A stretch of 64,000 nt of DNA from Alkalicoccobacillus porphyridii. GTDB taxonomy: Bacteria > Bacillota > Bacilli > Bacillales > Bacillaceae_D. The stretch covers positions 186,001 to 250,000 of the forward strand of contig NZ_VLXZ01000001.1 in NCBI RefSeq assembly GCF_007293315.1. The letters run 5' to 3'. Below, one piece after another: positions 43,881 through 51,867 of the stretch (position 1 is the stretch's first letter; every line of letters starts with the position of its first letter). The position numbers and the translations under genes were made by a program. A model generated the notes under the pieces. The model had not been told where the DNA came from. It saw nothing but the letters and a program-made list of their open reading frames with translations, and did not search any database.

Positions 43881-44714
43881 ATGACAAACGATCTTACACT
43901 CTACAATTATTTTATGGATAGATTAGATAACATTACAGAAGATTGGTACGATTCTCTTAACACTGAGGATAATGGAGTATATTCTTCTACGTCTAATAAA
44001 TCAATTGAGATTTTGAAAGAACAAAACATGAGTTTTCACATTAATTTCTTTAAGGTTTTCTCAACTGAGAGAAGTCTTTTTTTTCTGGAAATGAAAGACT
44101 GGATTAATCTCATTTCAAATGATGAGGCCCATCTTCACACATCTAATTCTTCTATAATTAATGAATTCCTTAGAACTCAAGAGCAATATTTAGAAATTTT
44201 ATATGACTTTTCAGTTGAACACTCGACTGTTACTTCAATCGAAATTAAAAAGTATAGAGAACTAATCTTAGAGACAATGCGTACAATTATCGTAACTATC
44301 ACAGATGAATTTGAGAAAAACCAAAAAAACCTTTTGAACTCACAAATGCAAATGATAACTGAACTGAGTGCTCCTGTTATTCAGCTGACTACAAAAACAG
44401 GTATACTCCCTTTAATTGGCGAGATTGATACATATCGTGCTAGCATTGTTTTTGAACAAGTATTGAATACATGTTCAGAGAAAAAGCTATTACATCTAAT
44501 CATCGATTTATCAGGAGTTCCGATTATTGATACCATGGTAGCAGGGAAATTGTTTGATCTTATGAACGGACTCCAGCTACTTGGTGTAGAAGCTTCGTTA
44601 TCAGGTGTTAGACCTGAGATAGCGCAAACTGCTGTTCACTTAGGTATAAAACTAGATAGAGTGAAGGTTTATTCAAGTGTTGACCAAGCCATTGCAAATG
44701 GCATATTAAATTAG
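43881..44714 (+). CDS. RsbR-family stressosome protein (RsbRD-like N-terminus + STAS)
   Basis: A 277-residue protein. Residues 1-140 form a helical sensor of the RsbRD_N kind (ITEDWYDSL, MKDWINLIS, HSTVTSIEIKKYRELILETMR). Residues about 160-275 are a STAS domain: LSAPVIQLTTKTGILPLIGEIDTYRA, then LIIDLSGVPIIDTMVAGKLF, with the Thr phosphorylation positions equivalent to T171 and T205 of RsbRA as Thr in LTTKTG and DTMVA. RsbR paralogues build stressosomes with RsbS and RsbT that release RsbT to start sigma-B activation. No rsbS/rsbT is adjacent. SD GAAGGGAA precedes the ATG. Confidence 0.85.
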   Translation: MTNDLTLYNYFMDRLDNITEDWYDSLNTEDNGVYSSTSNKSIEILKEQNMSFHINFFKVFSTERSLFFLEMKDWINLISNDEAHLHTSNSSIINEFLRTQEQYLEILYDFSVEHSTVTSIEIKKYRELILETMRTIIVTITDEFEKNQKNLLNSQMQMITELSAPVIQLTTKTGILPLIGEIDTYRASIVFEQVLNTCSEKKLLHLIIDLSGVPIIDTMVAGKLFDLMNGLQLLGVEASLSGVRPEIAQTAVHLGIKLDRVKVYSSVDQAIANGILN

Positions 44715-44779
44715 TCATCCAGGCAGACATAGCTTTTAATACTTAAAGAAGTTCTTTCACCTTCTAAGATTTTACAAAG

Positions 44780-44811
44780 AAAAAACATGAAGATCTTTTA
44801 AGATCTTCATG
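44780..44811. terminator. Terminator between the RsbR-type and DUF3231 genes
   Basis: CATGAAGATCTT / AAGATCTTCATG (12 bp, minimal loop). The T tract is on the minus strand, so it mainly ends the DUF3231 gene. Confidence 0.85.
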
Positions 44812-44832
44812 TTCGCTGGAAAAGAGGATTTT

Positions 44833-45351
44833 TTATGCTTCTACTTTATCCTTTTGACTGAAGTGAAGTGGTGGCGGAATCATCCATCCTTTTTCTTTGA
44901 TAAGATTTAGATATTTAGCTCCGAGTGCTGCCTTACTTGTGTGAAACTGTCCAAACATCATTGCAATATCTTCTCTAATGGATTGACCCATAATTCCACT
45001 ACACGTTACTAATCCAGCTGCAATTTTCTCTGAGGCTGATATCGCTATATCCGGATCTGCTAACTTCGCACCTACAGGAATATCATTTACATCTACTTTG
45101 GGAGGTTCTGGAGCAGATGGTGGCACAGCAACACCATTTTCTAAAAGTAACTCAGATACCTTTTTTACTTCGGATTGACCTAATTCAATTGATTCCTTTA
45201 ACAATTTCTTTAGGTCACTATCTCCTGCATGATTTAATAATACCTGCGCTTCAGCAATTGCTTTATTAGACATCATGACAAAATTCCAAGTACTGAATAC
45301 TTCTCCGTAATGCATTGGCTCTTCTTTTGGATTTCCTGATAATATGCCCAT
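44833..45351 (-). CDS. DUF3231-family protein
   Basis: A 172-residue four-helix protein. The segments KEEPMHYGEVFSTWNFVMMS, the helical ESIELGQSEVKKVSELLLENGVAVPPSAP and FGQFHTSKAALGAKYLNLIKEKGWMIPPP are typical of DUF3231 (often found as tandem 330-residue versions; this one has a single repeat). It resembles ferritin-like/spore-coat bundles, but no activity is known. SD GGGGG lies 8 nt before the start. It is convergent with the RsbR-type gene. Confidence 0.75.
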   Translation of the reverse strand: MGILSGNPKEEPMHYGEVFSTWNFVMMSNKAIAEAQVLLNHAGDSDLKKLLKESIELGQSEVKKVSELLLENGVAVPPSAPEPPKVDVNDIPVGAKLADPDIAISASEKIAAGLVTCSGIMGQSIREDIAMMFGQFHTSKAALGAKYLNLIKEKGWMIPPPLHFSQKDKVEA

Positions 45352-45430
45352 TTTGTGCCCCCTTTTTTTTGATACTTTAAAAGGGTTTGCTTAACCACTT
45401 CATTCTATTCTAATTACTTTTAGATAACAT

Positions 45431-45466
45431 AAAAAAGAGGACATGGATGAATTCACGCCCTCTTTA
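45431..45466 (-). terminator. Terminator of the 55-aa gene
   Basis: Minus-strand AAGAGGGCGTG / CATGTCCTCTT with G-T pairs, followed by six Ts, 64 bp past the stop at 45530. A second hairpin (GAGTGGGT/ACCCACTC, 45502-45524) has no T tract. Confidence 0.65.
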
Positions 45467-45529
45467 TACCTAGAGACAATAACTGATTAGAACACTATGT
45501 AGAGTGGGTCAAACACCCACTCTTTCGCA

Positions 45530-45697
45530 CTAAAAATTTACTTGCATCTCTGTTTCTTCGATTACTATTTCTAATTGTTTAATTTCTTCCTCGATTGTTG
45601 CGGATAGATGACTTTTATCATTCGGCATTTTCCCCTGTAACATCTTGAGGAATTGAATATCACGTTGAAATAGCTCTCGATCTATGTGATTTAACAT
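45530..45697 (-). CDS. Small hypothetical protein (55 aa), sigma-B-type promoter
   Basis: Reads MLNHIDRELFQRDIQFLKML and ends in a Glu-rich helix (IEEEIKQLEIVIEETEMQVNF). The SD GAGGAGGATA is excellent. It is a soluble, possibly coiled-coil protein of unknown function. A sigma-B-like promoter lies 45 bp upstream (45742-45766), which is the best hint of a general-stress role. Confidence 0.65.
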   Translation of the reverse strand: MLNHIDRELFQRDIQFLKMLQGKMPNDKSHLSATIEEEIKQLEIVIEETEMQVNF

Positions 45698-45741
45698 AGA
45701 TATCCTCCTCAGATTGGTTTGGTCGATACCTATGTTTTTAT

Positions 45742-45766
45742 ATACCCTTAATCAAGCCACGAAAAC
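45742..45766 (-). promoter_or_regulatory. Sigma-B-type promoter
   Basis: Minus strand GTTTTC (45766-45761), 13 nt, GGGTAT (45747-45742). The sigma-B consensus is GTTTAA, 12-15 nt, GGGTAT. It would start transcription of the 55-aa gene about 35-40 nt before its ATG. Confidence 0.6.
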
Positions 45767-45799
45767 TTACTAGCGTATTCAAGCAGGTTAGGGCGAATT

Positions 45800-46519
45800 T
45801 CAATTAGGCTCTGTATGATCTTTTCGTTCCTTTTCATCTCGATCTCGGTTTTGTTTTGTTTTTTCTTGTTTCTCAGTGTAGCTTCTCTGATTTGCGGTGT
45901 TCTGAGGGTAGCTAGTATCTGTGTGATCCTTTCGTTCCTCATCATCTCGATCCCTATTTTCCATCGTTTCTTCTTGTGCATCTGTGTTACTTCTTTCCTC
46001 TTCTGATTTCGGCTCATTCACGGTCTTTTCTTCTCTCATTTTTTTATAGTCGGAGCGTTCGCCATGCCAAATTAAATCAAAGATTGCTCTCCCATTTGTA
46101 GGCTGACCATCCGGCAAGTAAACAGGAATGACATCAAATAGGACAAAATAAAAGCAATAGAACACAAAGGTGGTCCAAAATATATTATCTGAGAGAGTTC
46201 CTTGTAAAATTAGCCAATTCACTAATATAGCACAAAAAGAAGTTGTTAAAATTGGAGAAATATAAATAAATGCGTGCCAAAACTTTGTACTCGGGCGTAG
46301 TTCATCATATTCCATCCAGCTATACATAAAAAAGTATCTCCTTACTTCTAACGTATGCCATTTAAAAAGTGTTGGTCCACTGCCAACAATAAGCTTTTTA
46401 TTCGTCCCTCCGAGTAATGTCGCTGCAATATAATAACCAGACTCCCTAATTACGGTGACTAGGGGCAGAATAAATAGCGCAGCCATAAACAACCTTAACC
46501 AATCCATCAAACTAAACAA
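45800..46519 (-). CDS. M50 (site-2 protease)-like membrane protein without the zinc motif
   Basis: A 239-residue membrane protein. The M50 layout is clear: VIRESGYYIAATLLGG where HExxHxxAA is expected (about 22-37), then VGSGPTLFKWHTLEVRRYFF (the G-x-GP-x-LF beta segment), further membrane segments, and YLPDGQPTNGRAIFDL where the N-x-x-P-x-x-x-x-DG Asp motif is expected (about 143-158). Both zinc His residues are lost (R and Y), so it is probably not a protease. The last 65 residues are hydrophilic, with a duplicated unit (NRDRDDEERKDHT and NRDRDEKERKDHT). The start is TTG at 46519 with GGGAGG; a following ATG lacks spacing. Confidence 0.7.
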   Translation of the reverse strand: MFSLMDWLRLFMAALFILPLVTVIRESGYYIAATLLGGTNKKLIVGSGPTLFKWHTLEVRRYFFMYSWMEYDELRPSTKFWHAFIYISPILTTSFCAILVNWLILQGTLSDNIFWTTFVFYCFYFVLFDVIPVYLPDGQPTNGRAIFDLIWHGERSDYKKMREEKTVNEPKSEEERSNTDAQEETMENRDRDDEERKDHTDTSYPQNTANQRSYTEKQEKTKQNRDRDEKERKDHTEPN

Positions 46520-46621
46520 AGTCCTCCCCCTCCCATTATTATTCTTTATCTATGTGGGTCTTAACCGTAACGAAAAGCCCCCCAATTGGAGAGCTCCATC
46601 GTTAAAAATGGTTTGACATTC

Positions 46622-46837
46622 CTATGCCTTCTTTGCAACTTTAATCTCATAATCACCGATGGTTTCATTTTCTTTTATCAGTTGACCTTCATTTACCATG
46701 CTATCAATGATTTCAAATGCTTCAAACGACTCTAAATTTCTGGATTGAATGATCTCTTCAGCTACGTCTAGTTTCGATGTATTTCCTTTTTGGACAATCT
46801 CTATAATCTCTTCCTCAATATTGTGCTTGTCTGCCAT
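46622..46837 (-). CDS. Small hypothetical protein (about 71 aa), sigma-B-type promoter
   Basis: A soluble, acidic protein (ADKHNIEEEIIEIVQKGNTSK, then DVAEEIIQSRNLESFEAFEII). The three consecutive ATGs at 46843, 46840 and 46837 all follow GGAGG; I choose the third because of its 8-nt spacing. Its shape (helix-loop-helix with EIIDSMVNEGQLIKENETIGDYEIKV at the end) resembles small winged-helix folds, but there is no firm family. A sigma-B-like promoter lies directly upstream. Confidence 0.6.
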   Translation of the reverse strand: MADKHNIEEEIIEIVQKGNTSKLDVAEEIIQSRNLESFEAFEIIDSMVNEGQLIKENETIGDYEIKVAKKA

Positions 46838-46865
46838 CATCATAACCTCCGTTTTTTTCATCTAG

Positions 46866-46929
46866 ATACCCTTTTTAGAGAGGGCAAAACCAATTTTATT
46901 TATGTTTTATCCCTCTCGCATCAGGGAAT
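46866..46929. promoter_or_regulatory. Divergent pair of sigma-B-type promoters
   Basis: Minus: GTTTTG (46890-46885), 13 nt, GGGTAT (46871-46866), for the gene starting at 46837. Plus: GTTTTA (46904-46909), 14 nt, GGGAAT (46924-46929), for the gene at 46962. Two matches facing away from each other in 125 bp are unlikely to be chance. Confidence 0.6.
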
Positions 46930-46961
46930 GTAGAGATAGACGAATTAACTAGGAGGAAATC

Positions 46962-47171
46962 ATGAGCGTGACAAGCAGCAAATTATTAGATGGTATTATT
47001 GCCGGGTTAGTTACGGCTGTATTATTAGCAATGAAAGATCTTGTTATCTATCAACAGGTGAATTGGACTATCACTTTAGCCATTGCGGCAACTGCGTTTT
47101 TATTGTGGTCTCTTGCACTTCCGTTGTTAAGAAAGCAACTTAGTAAATCAAGTAAAAGAGTGGCAGGATAA
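46962..47171 (+). CDS. Small two-TM protein (69 aa), sigma-B-type promoter
   Basis: A short membrane protein with two hydrophobic stretches (LLDGIIAGLVTAVLLAM and WTITLAIAATAFLLWSLALPLL) and a basic tail KQLSKSSKRVAG, a positive-inside signature. The start ATG has TAGGAGGAAATC. Unknown family; many sigma-B genes encode such small membrane proteins. Confidence 0.65.
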   Translation: MSVTSSKLLDGIIAGLVTAVLLAMKDLVIYQQVNWTITLAIAATAFLLWSLALPLLRKQLSKSSKRVAG

Positions 47172-47249
47172 TAGCTATTGACCTAATTAACTTTATTTTA
47201 TTTTTTTCATTTCCTGAGAAAGCTCAAGGGGCTCCACTCCCCAAAATAC

Positions 47250-47287
47250 AATAAGACCATTTGCGTCTTCCGCAAATGGTCTTATTT
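47250..47287. terminator. Bidirectional terminator
   Basis: AATAAGACCATTTGCG and its complement (16 bp, 5-nt loop) between two genes ending toward each other; it overlaps the last codon of the minus-strand gene at 47286. Confidence 0.85.
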
Positions 47288-47444
47288 AAAAAATAATATT
47301 AAGTAGCAACCAAAATCCAGCTCCCGCTACACCTGCAAGAAATGATGTGATTACTGTTTCGAGTTGAAGTTTTTTGTGGTTTACAATATCAAGAATGATC
47401 CATCCTAAAAAGATAGCCACTCCAAAGATAATCGCTGTGCTCAT
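47286..47444 (-). CDS. Small two-TM protein (52 aa)
   Basis: Reads MSTAIIFGVAIFLGWIILDI, then a polar loop VNHKKLQLETV and a second hydrophobic stretch TSFLAGVAGAGFWLLLNIIF. The ribosome site GGGGAATTAA is moderate. Upstream on the minus strand TGGTAT at a sigma-B-like distance from GTTGTC (15 nt) is a weak promoter candidate. Function unknown. Confidence 0.55.
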   Translation of the reverse strand: MSTAIIFGVAIFLGWIILDIVNHKKLQLETVITSFLAGVAGAGFWLLLNIIF

Positions 47445-47507
47445 TTAATTCCCCGCATCCTACATTTTTCATCATCATACCAGTTGATTCTGATTATGAC
47501 AACTTCA

Positions 47508-47924
47508 TCATGGAAGAAGAACGGTTTCGACCTCTTTTACTAAATTCTCAGCAATAGGTACGTATTTATCGCTCACATCTCCATCCTTATTTACCGGCTC
47601 TTGAAACTGATTAATTAGGCCGCTTACCTGGATAGGGACGGTACCACTGGATATATTGTCATCAAGGTCTTCTTGGTAATTATGCTTTAATATAAATGGT
47701 GTATCCAGAATCACGGTTGTTCCCTTTTGTCCAAGCTCTCCATATTCAGTGCGAAAAGGGACACGGAGAAAAGTATAACCCTGATCTTGATCAATGGTAT
47801 AGTCAAAATATCCATGATCATATTCCCAATTACTTCCGATTGTATATCCGAGGGGTTTTAACAGGGCTTCTAATGTCTCAAATTTAAAGGACTTTCCTTC
47901 TATCGTTGACTGTATGGGAATCAT
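47508..47924 (-). CDS. yugN: YugN-like protein
   Basis: A roughly 138-residue soluble protein. IGSNWEYDHGYFDYTIDQDQGYTFLRVPF and the C-terminal QFQEPVNKDGDVSDKYVPIAENLVKEVE match B. subtilis YugN as I remember it; the function is unknown. The position near pgi agrees with the B. subtilis order. The start ATG at 47924 is preferred over one two codons upstream because of GGAG spacing. Confidence 0.8.
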   Translation of the reverse strand: MIPIQSTIEGKSFKFETLEALLKPLGYTIGSNWEYDHGYFDYTIDQDQGYTFLRVPFRTEYGELGQKGTTVILDTPFILKHNYQEDLDDNISSGTVPIQVSGLINQFQEPVNKDGDVSDKYVPIAENLVKEVETVLLP

Positions 47925-48071
47925 CGTCATAGGCTCCTTTATCTTTACATCTGTATTGTCATATTAGTATGTCAGCTATGCTAGAAAATATGTAAGGGTA
48001 GGTAGATGGGATATAAGGTGTATGTATTTGAGAGTGTAGGCACTCTCTCACGTCAAGGGGGGGGGGAGCGT

Positions 48072-48221
48072 TTAATGGAGCGAATTATTTAAGACATCTT
48101 CTAAAAAAAGAATGTCGTATTGAATACATTCTTTAAGTGTGGCGTTGGTGGATTCTAGGTACTCAAGTTTCAGTTTACTTAGTTCACGTGTAAACATAAC
48201 GATGTCATGCTCTTCAATCAT
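48072..48221 (-). CDS. Small hypothetical protein (49 aa), sigma-B-type promoter
   Basis: MIEEHDIVMFTRELSKLKLE and YLESTNATLKECIQYDILFL, an all-helical soluble protein with no known family. The SD ATAGGAGAG is good. A sigma-B-like promoter lies 39 bp upstream. A run of ten Gs (48057-48066) follows its stop. Confidence 0.6.
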   Translation of the reverse strand: MIEEHDIVMFTRELSKLKLEYLESTNATLKECIQYDILFLEDVLNNSLH

Positions 48222-48259
48222 ACTTGTACTCTCCTATTTAGAAAGACTATAGTTCGTCT

Positions 48260-48284
48260 ATTCCCCGTAATCATTATTTTACAC
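48260..48284 (-). promoter_or_regulatory. Sigma-B-type promoter
   Basis: Minus strand GTGTAA (48284-48279), 13 nt, GGGAAT (48265-48260); each box matches the consensus at 5 of 6. Confidence 0.5.
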
Positions 48285-48389
48285 ATTAATTTTAACTAAA
48301 AACCTTAAATATATACATCCTATTAGAAACTGCTGGTCATTTACTATACACTTAGGATATGATGTTTTTTTAACGGGGGTTATTTATAA

Positions 48390-48545
48390 ATGAAGAAATA
48401 CGCCGAAGGAATTGCGATTATTTTTGGATTAATTATAGGTATGGTTGTTGGACTAAGCACGGGCAACATTGCTCTTGGGATAGGTGTTGGTATTGTTGTC
48501 GGAGTGGTTGGAACAGTGTTATTGTCAAGAAAGCAAAATAGTTAA
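48390..48545 (+). CDS. Small Gly/Val-rich membrane protein (51 aa)
   Basis: MKKYAEGIAIIFGLIIGMVV followed by GLSTGNIALGIGVGIVVGVV gives two membrane helices with Gly spacing, then a basic end SRKQNS. The SD is GGGGG, 11 nt before the ATG. Unknown family. A strong hairpin follows at 48583. Upstream GGATAT (48356-48361) could be a weak -10. Confidence 0.6.
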   Translation: MKKYAEGIAIIFGLIIGMVVGLSTGNIALGIGVGIVVGVVGTVLLSRKQNS

Positions 48546-48582
48546 GTACTTGATAGGACAGAATTGTATTTTCGCTACAAGA

Positions 48583-48622
48583 AGAGCCGAACCATTATGT
48601 AAACACATTGTGGTTCGGCTCT
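48583..48622 (+). terminator. Hairpin with the same arm as at 18662
   Basis: AGAGCCGAACCATTATGT / ACATTGTGGTTCGGCTCT with a 4-nt loop. The left arm of 18 nt is identical to that at 18662-18679. Few Ts follow. Confidence 0.65.
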
Positions 48623-48679
48623 TGTGTTGATTAGTTTATGTTTGGTAGGACCGAGCTGGTTCAGTTCCAGCCAGTCTAA

Positions 48680-50026
48680 TTAAAGACGTTTTTCTAGCTC
48701 TTCTCTTTCTTTCTCATATCCTTTTTTTCCAAGTAAGGCAAACATGTTTCGCTTGTAATCTTCAACCCCAGGCTGATTAAATGGATTTACTCCAAGTAAA
48801 TAACCACTGATTGCGCAAGCTTTTTCAAAGAAATAAACAAGATATCCAAAATGATATTCATTCAGTTCAGGGATGTTAACCACTAAATTTGGTACTCCGC
48901 CATCTGTATGAGCAAGCATCGTTCCCTGGAAGGCTTTTTTGTTTACAAAGTCCATCGTTTGACCTGATAAGTAATTTAATCCGTCTAAGTCCGCTTCAGC
49001 TCTATCAATCGTAATTTCTTCACGCACCGTTTGCACATTTAAAACCGTTTCAAATAAATCTCTGCGACCGTCCTGCACGTACTGCCCCATTGAATGTAAA
49101 TCAGTAGAGAAGTCTACGGAAGCAGGGAAAATTCCTTTTTGGTCCTTGCCCTCACTCTCTCCAAAAAGCTGTTTCCACCATTCAGAAACAAAGTGAAGAG
49201 ATGGCTCATAGTTCACAAATAACTCGATCGTTTTCCCTTTATTGTAAAGAAGGTTTCTGATAGCTGCATATTGATACGCTTCATTTTCTTCTAGCTTAGG
49301 GTTGCTATATGCCGTTCGAGCTGCTGCTGCACCCTCCATCATCGACTGAATATTTAATCCGCTAGCTGCGATCGGAAGTAAACCAACAGCTGTTAAAACA
49401 GAGAAGCGTCCGCCCACATCATCAGGAATAACAAAGGATTCATATCCTTCCTCCGTCGCTAGAGTCTTTAGTGCACCGCGTTTACTATCTGTCGTAGCGT
49501 AAATTCGTTTACGTGCTTCGGCTTTTCCGTATTTCTGTTCAAGGAATTCACGGAAAATCCTAAATGCAATCGCTGGCTCCGTCGTTGTGCCTGATTTAGA
49601 AATAACGTTCACAGAGACGTCCTTATCTTTTAGAAGGTCAAATAGATCCTTAACATAGGTAGAGCTGATGTTTTGCCCTACAAAAAAGATTTGAGGAGCT
49701 TTGCGGTCTTCTGCTGTAAGTGTGTTATAGAAGCTATGTGTTAGAGCTTCAATTGCTGCACGTGCTCCAAGATAGGAGCCGCCAATCCCTACAACTAGCA
49801 ATACATCGGAATCCTTTCTGATTTTTGCTGCTGCTTTTTCAATTCGAGAAAATTCTTCTTTATCGTAGTTTACAGGCAAATCAATCCAACCTAAATAATC
49901 ACTTCCGACTCCAGTTCCATTATGCAAAGAGTGGTGTGCTGTTTCAACAGCTGGTGCAAGATTATTCACCTCTTGCTCATTAAAAAAATCAAGTGCTTGC
50001 GAATATTGAAATGACATGTTCTCCAT
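48680..50026 (-). CDS. pgi: Glucose-6-phosphate isomerase
   Basis: A 448-residue protein, the short Bacillus type (about 450). [19 protein letters not shown] (about 73-91), [16 protein letters not shown] (phosphate-binding Ser/Thr loop), [14 protein letters not shown] and the catalytic Glu in [13 protein letters not shown] are complete. It interconverts glucose-6-P and fructose-6-P in glycolysis and gluconeogenesis. The start ATG at 50026 has GGGAGG 11 nt upstream; an ATG three codons later is possible. Single gene. Confidence 0.95.
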   Translation of the reverse strand: MENMSFQYSQALDFFNEQEVNNLAPAVETAHHSLHNGTGVGSDYLGWIDLPVNYDKEEFSRIEKAAAKIRKDSDVLLVVGIGGSYLGARAAIEALTHSFYNTLTAEDRKAPQIFFVGQNISSTYVKDLFDLLKDKDVSVNVISKSGTTTEPAIAFRIFREFLEQKYGKAEARKRIYATTDSKRGALKTLATEEGYESFVIPDDVGGRFSVLTAVGLLPIAASGLNIQSMMEGAAAARTAYSNPKLEENEAYQYAAIRNLLYNKGKTIELFVNYEPSLHFVSEWWKQLFGESEGKDQKGIFPASVDFSTDLHSMGQYVQDGRRDLFETVLNVQTVREEITIDRAEADLDGLNYLSGQTMDFVNKKAFQGTMLAHTDGGVPNLVVNIPELNEYHFGYLVYFFEKACAISGYLLGVNPFNQPGVEDYKRNMFALLGKKGYEKEREELEKRL

Positions 50027-50175
50027 TTAGTGAAGAACCTCCCTTACGTTTAAATATGTATATAACCACTTTACCGAACACACGCACAAAAGACAAGCGC
50101 TTGGTTCTCACAAAAAATGGGCGGGAATTTACCCCGCCGTAAAAAAACTCCACTATTCATTTAAAGCATTGTTGA

Positions 50176-51336
50176 TTAAAGAGCCGCAGTTAAAATACGC
50201 TGCACATCTTTTTCCTGTAGTACAGCATAATTACCAAATTGACCATTCTCAGCCGCGATTCCAGACATACGCTCGATTTGACTCTCATCGATGTCGTAAT
50301 CAGCTAAACGATTTGGTGCACCTAAGCTTGACCAGAATTCGCTTAACTTCTGAATACCTTCTTCAGCAATCTGCTCGTCCGTTTTTCCTTCAGGGTTTAC
50401 TTGAAGAACGCGGGTAGCAAGCTGTACATGTCGGTTTAAACCAACACTCATGCTATTTCGAAGCCAGTGTGGAAAAATAATGGCCAGCCCACCTGCGTGT
50501 GGAATGTCCGAGATAGCCGAAACTGCGTGCTCAATATTATGAGAGCCCCAATCTCCTCTAGCACCCATTTGTGTTATTCCGTTAAGAGCCATCGTCCCAC
50601 TATAAAGAATGGTCCCTCTGTGCTCTAGATTTTCTAGGTTATCCAACAGCTTAGGTGCTGTTTCCATAACAGTTAAAAGGATGGATTCGCAAATACGGTC
50701 CTGTAATGGCGTATTTTCCACCTGATGAAAATAAGCTTCTAATACATGGCTCATCATATCAACGATACCATACACCGTCTGATCTTGAGGAACACTCACT
50801 GTGTTTTTGGGATCAAGGATAGAGAATGTCGGATAAGAAAAAGGACTGCCCCAGCCAACTTTTTGATTTGTTTCCCAGTTGGTAATTACAGAACCTGCGT
50901 TCATTTCGGATCCTGTAGCTGCCAAGGTAAGAATTGTACCAAAAGGAAGTGCTCCAGTCGCCGTTTCTTTTTTAGTAATAATATCCCAGATGTCTCCATC
51001 ATATTGTGCGCCTACAGCAATAGCTTTCGTTGCATCAATCACACTTCCGCCGCCTACAGCAAGAATAAAGCCTACATTATGCTGTTTACATAGTTCAATT
51101 CCTTTTCGTACGGTTGTTAAGCGTGGATTTGGTTCAACACCTGCTAGCTCAATGACCTCAGCATTCACCTGCTCTAATTGTGAAAGAACTCGGTCATATA
51201 GACCATTTTTCTTGATGCTGCCTCCACCATATACAAGTAAAATGCTCTCGTTTTTAGGGAGCTGTGTGGCAAGTTCATTTGTCTGATCAATTCCGTAGAT
51301 TAATTTCGTTGGATTATAAAACGTAAATGCGTCCAT
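50176..51336 (-). CDS. yugJ: YugJ/YugK-type NAD(P)H-dependent butanol/aldehyde dehydrogenase (Fe-ADH family)
   Basis: A 386-residue iron-type alcohol dehydrogenase. [13 protein letters not shown] (about 33-45) and [15 protein letters not shown] bind the nucleotide; metal ligands lie in [33 protein letters not shown] (His) and beyond. B. subtilis YugJ is named a probable NADH-dependent butanol dehydrogenase; the physiological aldehyde is unknown. The start at 51336 has AGGAGG in ideal position; the frame is open 108 nt further upstream but without SD. It lies between pgi and yuzA as in the B. subtilis order. Confidence 0.88.
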   Translation of the reverse strand: MDAFTFYNPTKLIYGIDQTNELATQLPKNESILLVYGGGSIKKNGLYDRVLSQLEQVNAEVIELAGVEPNPRLTTVRKGIELCKQHNVGFILAVGGGSVIDATKAIAVGAQYDGDIWDIITKKETATGALPFGTILTLAATGSEMNAGSVITNWETNQKVGWGSPFSYPTFSILDPKNTVSVPQDQTVYGIVDMMSHVLEAYFHQVENTPLQDRICESILLTVMETAPKLLDNLENLEHRGTILYSGTMALNGITQMGARGDWGSHNIEHAVSAISDIPHAGGLAIIFPHWLRNSMSVGLNRHVQLATRVLQVNPEGKTDEQIAEEGIQKLSEFWSSLGAPNRLADYDIDESQIERMSGIAAENGQFGNYAVLQEKDVQRILTAAL

Positions 51337-51542
51337 TCTGTTACGCCTCCTCTGCTTTCTATTGAATATCCTAATCCAGTTCATAATCATCTGTAAAGAA
51401 ACTTGCTCTGTGCTATTGTACTCACATTTTTGCGACTCACACATTGTTATGCATAATTTCCTCTATAGTTCCTCATTCTAAAGGAGAAGCACACCCTCAC
51501 ATCGATGGTTGTGCAAATCCTACAACAACGGAGGTGATTGAT

Positions 51543-51770
51543 GTGAGTGGCATTCAACGGACTGCTCTAGTTCTGGCTATTATTGGGGCAATCAACTGGG
51601 GACTTATTGGTTTTTTCCGATTTGACTTAGTCGCTGCTTTATTTGGTGGTCAGGCAGCAGCATTTTCAAGAGTGATTTATGCTTTAGTTGGTCTGGCAGG
51701 TTTATATTGTATCTCTATTCTGTTTAAGCCAGATGAAGAAATCGAGCGTATCCCTGAAACAGAACGTTAA
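51543..51770 (+). CDS. yuzA: YuzA-like DUF378 membrane protein
   Basis: A 75-residue protein with two membrane segments. GIQRTALVLAIIGAINWGLIGFFRFDLVAALFGG is the DUF378 signature (IGAxNWGLxG). The start is GTG at 51543, with GGAGGTGATT upstream; a longer frame back to 51444 overlaps the divergent gene and lacks an SD. Function unknown. Confidence 0.85.
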   Translation: MSGIQRTALVLAIIGAINWGLIGFFRFDLVAALFGGQAAAFSRVIYALVGLAGLYCISILFKPDEEIERIPETER

Positions 51771-51783
51771 CGGATATAATGGC

Positions 51784-51816
51784 ATAGAGGTGTACCTTGG
51801 TGCGCCTCTATTTTGT
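51784..51816 (+). terminator. Terminator of yuzA
   Basis: ATAGAGGTGTACC / GGTGCGCCTCTAT (13 bp with G-T pairs, 2-nt loop) then TTTTGTT. Confidence 0.8.
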
Positions 51817-51821
51817 TAACA

Positions 51822-51856
51822 AAAAAAGAACCTCTACCGATGTAGAGATTCTTTTA
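51822..51856 (-). terminator. Terminator of yugI
   Basis: Minus strand GAATCTCTAC / GTAGAGGTTC, then seven Ts, directly after the yugI stop region. Confidence 0.8.
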
Positions 51857-51867
51857 TTTCTTAATCC

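Noticed and set aside
45748-46017. 89-residue basic open frame overlapping the end of the M50-like gene
   Set aside because: Shifted reading of the duplicated charged repeat; no SD and low-complexity composition only.
48057-48066. Run of ten Gs, possible phase-variable tract
   Set aside because: It lies just after the stop of a 49-residue gene, not in a promoter or frame; a slippage effect cannot be argued.
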